Shown here: positions 60,741 through 64,000 of the stretch, piece after piece | Position numbering within the stretch: the stretch's first letter is position 1 | Layout of the letters: each line of letters begins with the position of its first letter | From: Isoetes taiwanensis | Lineage: Eukaryota > Streptophyta > Lycopodiopsida > Isoetales > Isoetaceae | Assembly: GCA_021234155.1 (NCBI GenBank) | Contig: JAJEKV010000053.1 | Location: 9,683,798 to 9,747,797 of the forward strand | Direction: 5' to 3' | Length of the DNA: 64,000 bases | Notes under the pieces: generated by a model | Database searches by the model: none | What the model was told of the DNA's origin: nothing | What the model saw: only the letters and a program-made list of their open reading frames with translations | Translations under genes and position numbers: made by a program

Positions 60741-60837
60741 GGCCCAACAGAATAATCGGTGAAGGATTTTCCCGTATCTTCCCCCTGATTTCCCCCTGAT
60801 TTGGTAAAAGCCAAGATGCAGTGACATGTAGGACGCC

Positions 60838-61690
60838 CTCAAATCTTATTGGTTAGGGCCAATTTCGACTTTGCTGACTGGATACACCCGTGTAGGATGA
60901 AATGGGACCCCAATATGACTCTAATGTTGCACTTGCCATGGCTGAATCTCCTCAGCGTTTGAAACGATGTTGGAAAGAGCATTGCACTACATGGTTTGCC
61001 CGTTGGTCGCGGTAACCAAAGCAATCGCCCGATGCTTGCCGCTTGATCCCGAGCTTTTGCAACAATATCTTAATGGTCGCTTTTTCTCAAAAGATATGGG
61101 ACGCCTTACTTTGGCCCAAGTGAAAACCGGTCATTATCATGCACACATAAATCCCACCTTGACACCGGGCCCCAAGCTTATTTGCTTGCTTCATTGTCCA
61201 GAACAAGCTTGTAGCTATTGCATCAATTCGCGCACGGGGTCCCACAAAGCTACTGATTGAGACAGTAGATGGGAGCGGCCGCAATTGCCGTGAGAAGCAA
61301 GACTATGTGCTCCGTTACCCGATTCTGTTATTGAAGATGAAAGCCATACTCTTCTGAGTTGCCCTGCTTTTGAGATAGTCCGGAATCATTTTTTGACCTT
61401 AGCATTCCATTCCACGCTTCTACAACTTCTCAGAGCACCATCTGTGCGTGACTTGGCATTATACATACTTGAGGTTCTAGATAAACGTCTGCAATTACTG
61501 AGCCCTCAGTAGTCATTATCTCCGCTTGTCTAGTATCATCATTACTGCAAAGGTTTTTCCCTTGAAAACCTTTCGAGGCAGGGTTTTTTAATCCTAGTAG
61601 TAATGATTGTACTAGCCCATTGTATGGGTCCCATGACCTATTGGTCTCCGTGGACGTTAAAAAAACTATTCTATTCTATTCTATTATTAC
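60838..61690 (+). pseudogene. LINE copy 7, right part: ORF2 end, 3' hairpin and tail
   Basis: Coding resumes in ANFDFADWIHPCRMKWDP (about 60,858), with later pieces including IEDESHTLLSCPAFEIVRNH and PSVRDLALYILEVLDKRLQ to a stop near 61,512. This matches the antisense LINE end at 47,862-48,047. The 3' hairpin is at 61,626-61,656 (GACC-TATT-GGTC) and the tail is (ATTCT)n to about 61,690. Confidence 0.8.
61626..61656 (+). other. LINE 3' hairpin, copy 7
   Basis: GGTCCCATGACC-TATT-GGTCTCCGTGGACG; inner stem GACC/GGTC, outer part weaker. Confidence 0.65.
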
Positions 61691-63936
61691 TAGGTATCTA
61701 TGACTGCAGAAGATTAATGGATAAGATGATGCTAAGCTTAGTCTGGTATATTATAGGAGCTAGAGACGTGCACTGGACAGTCGGATGGCGTATCACGACA
61801 AGCAATGACAACCAAATCATATACCAACTCATGTAACACAGAGCAAACTCTGACCTCAACTGTTGGATGCGGAGAAATTCCTATTCTCATCCGTTCAATT
61901 AGCATATCATCAATAATATTCAATCAGCCCACCTCTCCAAGGGTTTGCCCTTTAGGCAGCATGAGCCTCACAATGATAGAATGAGTGTTATGGCCTAAAC
62001 ATTTTTTGTTATCGAAAAGACAAAAAATCTCAGTACACAATCACTTGAAATAATCCTAAAAGTTTTCCACCACCGAAAAAAGAACTAGAAGCTATAACCT
62101 GTTAGATCTTTAAATATACAAAAAATATGCCCCAAGATGTCAAAACCCTCTCTCCCTAATGCATTCCCCCTTGACAGGGTGCATTCCAAACATAGTTTTC
62201 CCTCTACACATATCTGTATATCCTTAATGAACAAGTGCTTGAACTCCCATATGTATTAGTTTTTGATGAACCCAACTTTTCCTTCAAAAGAAAGAAAGAA
62301 AGAAAGAAAGAGAACACAATAGCAACATATGTCTTGCGCAATAAATGGCCAAGGGAGGGAATTTCACATGAAAGAAAGACAACAAAGGGCTCATAAGGAT
62401 GTGGCGCTGCTTGATCCAAGTTTAGGTATTGTAGTTGCCGAAGTTTTATTTTCTTATGGAGTCAACTGCTCAATGGGATTTAGAAATTGATCAAAGATTT
62501 AACTTGCATCCTTCATGGGAGGACAATTGATAGATGCACATACAACACCACCATTGGCATAACATTCTGAGACCTATTTGTAATTCAATCAGCACACCAC
62601 TAGCTTAATGCCATTGAGATAGAAGGATTAATCAACATTAATATCGCATTTGAATGTAAAAATAAAAGAAAAAAGAAATTTGGCTAGTGCCACAAATTTA
62701 CAAGTAAAATATCAAAGAATTACGAGCAAGAAACATACAACAAAGGATGAAAAACTATAATGCCACAAAGGGCGCAAGAGAACAAGACACTAGAACGCAA
62801 AAAGGCTCATAATTGAGTTGAACCAAATGGACTTGCTAATTATACGAGCATATAATATGTATACCATCGTCATTGACATTAATGACATTACGCTTTTGCA
62901 CACGCGTGACGACCATATGCATATTATGTGCTCATATATTCGTCATAGCAAGATGTTTTTTCGGAGTTTTCTATGCTGACTAAGTAATTCCATAATTGAT
63001 AACTCAACAAAGGATTAATTTGATATTTGAATAGTGTTAGCATATAAGAGAATACATTTGAATAGTGTAAGCCCACGTGCCATCACAAGGTCCTACTATT
63101 TTATATGTAATTGGATGTTGCTATTGACCATAGAGAGACTTATGTGGAATAAAGTGTGGAAAGATGTTAGAAGTTGTATATGTCTCATTAAGGCGGTATT
63201 CTTAAAGAATGAGGAGTGGTTTGCAAAGAATGGGTATTGGTAGGCAAGAACATAATGGCAACAACTGTCTAGCCTCATGGATGACATCACAAAAAGCAAA
63301 CTAAACTACCAACTTCAAAAGGAAGAAGGGGAGAAGGGGGCCTCGAGAAGGGATGGTTTCAGATGAGAGAATGACAGCATGGAGTCATCGATAAGTGGAG
63401 ACTGGGGCATAGCTACTTTCGCTAGAAACTTCCCACAAGAATTTAGTCGTTGATTTGCAAGGATTATATGTAGTTTGGTCTACATGGTTTTGATATAGAA
63501 GGATGTGAAGTTAAGTAATGCTAAGTATTGCATGTAGTTGGTCAAGGTCTGTCGCTAAGGTTGTGAGAATAAAATAGATATGTAGTAATTTTTACGTCAT
63601 ACCACATGGCAGAATCTCGGAGGGACCGATCGATCACATATATTTCGTCCCTCAGCCGGTGCTTCTGCAAACGCCATTTCCGCCTCCTGTCTTCCTCGTT
63701 ACGAAACTACAATACAATGTGAATAAAGTGTGGCGAAATAAAACCAAACATGATGACGTGGGCTCACGTGGCGCTATAGCGAAAACTTACGTGCAACATT
63801 TTGCGTTTTGGCCCTTTTTACTCCGGCTGCCCTTGCCTCCTCGTTTGAGGGACCTTTCAGATATAACGCAATACGCGCTGCCGTTTGCTCTTCTGGATCC
63901 GACACACCATTCTAACACGCATGCTCTAATTTTTCC
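61691..63936. other. No gene recognised; one AAAG microsatellite
   Basis: AT-rich sequence with only short random frames. (AAAG)n lies at about 62,284-62,311. A GC-richer stretch from 63,600 may be the promoter of a gene to the right. Confidence 0.5.
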
Positions 63937-64000
63937 ATGGCAAACAAACTAGGGCTTGCGCGCCTCAAGCGATTCTATACTACAGGCAAGTTTAGTTTGA
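63937..64000 (+). CDS. Possible start of a gene running off the right edge
   Basis: CCATGG at 63,937 opens a frame that stays open to the edge (MANKLGLARLKRFYTTGKFS). It follows about 300 bp of more GC-rich sequence. Only 21 codons are visible, so this is a suggestion. Confidence 0.2.
   Translation, partial: MANKLGLARLKRFYTTGKFSL

Larger units (their letters stand above)
53024..60829. mobile_element. Candidate 7.8 kb DNA transposon splitting LINE copy 7
   Basis: LINE coding stops at 53,023 and resumes at 60,838. At the junctions AGGAAGTC (53,016-53,023) faces AGGACGCC (60,830-60,837), 6 of 8 bases equal. The inserted ends are imperfect inverted repeats: CATGTCATTTGCCACCTTGG on the left against CATGTCACTGCATCTTGG read from the right. 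The interior carries a transposase-like gene on plus (53,280-55,943) and an unrelated gene on minus (60,404-59,128). Two genes facing each other inside inverted ends is a common layout for autonomous DNA transposons. The exact ends may be off by one or two bases. Confidence 0.6.

Overview
The window looks like repeat-rich nuclear DNA of a land plant. LTR retrotransposons primed by initiator-methionine tRNA, non-LTR retrotransposons (LINEs) with an endonuclease and a reverse transcriptase, a hAT-type MITE, long microsatellites, plausible introns and plant transposon-associated domains (DUF8039-like, DUF7869-like) all point there. LINE tails made of short repeats instead of poly(A), and a ParB-like plus N4/N6-methylase-like locus, would fit a seedless plant (fern, lycophyte or bryophyte), but that is inference. 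I found no rRNA, tRNA or CRISPR array and no intact single-copy host gene. Almost every coding region is a mobile element or the wreck of one.

Layout. (1) 1-14,260, minus strand: a Ty1/copia element running off the left edge. Its gag is split in frame by an 11.65 kb Ty3-type element (1,976-13,626; 5-bp target duplication CCTGT). That element is itself split by a 573-bp hAT-like MITE (6,023-6,595; 8-bp duplication TTGCAAAC), giving three nested levels. The Ty3 element carries a long extra ORF downstream of integrase. (2) 14,410-19,845: three stem-loops with the same loop and different stems, then a full-length but broken LINE, then a 5'-truncated LINE ending in a (TC)n tract. (3) 19,846-26,570 and 35,249-36,140: decayed multi-exon genes (ParB-like, methylase-like, FCP1/HAD-like on minus; DUF8039-like on plus). 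Their introns and flanks hold clusters of a 21-bp CG-rich palindrome. (4) 26,634-35,245: an A-rich, T-poor, apparently non-coding element with identical 249-bp repeats 7.4 kb apart, separating the two palindrome-rich blocks. (5) 36,140-39,370: minisatellites and two transposon-gene fragments. (6) 39,374-42,840: two more LINE copies joined by (TC)n. (7) 44,300-47,258: a non-autonomous LTR element with a long unrecognised ORF, inserted inside one (TC)n tract. (8) 47,259-53,023: LINE copies (one nested antisense), an unknown fragment and a small TRIM. (9) 53,024-60,829: a 7.8 kb DNA transposon candidate with a DDE-like transposase on plus and a second gene on minus, splitting another LINE whose 3' end resumes at 60,838-61,690. 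(10) 61,690-64,000: mostly featureless, with a possible first exon at the extreme right.

How the parts work together. The main theme is nesting. LINE tails and their microsatellites serve as landing sites for other LINEs and for an LTR element. The most unusual items are the palindrome clusters around the ParB-like/methylase-like locus, the 53-61 kb DNA transposon, the non-autonomous LTR element with its own ORF, the constant-loop/variable-stem hairpins, and the conserved LINE 3' hairpin.
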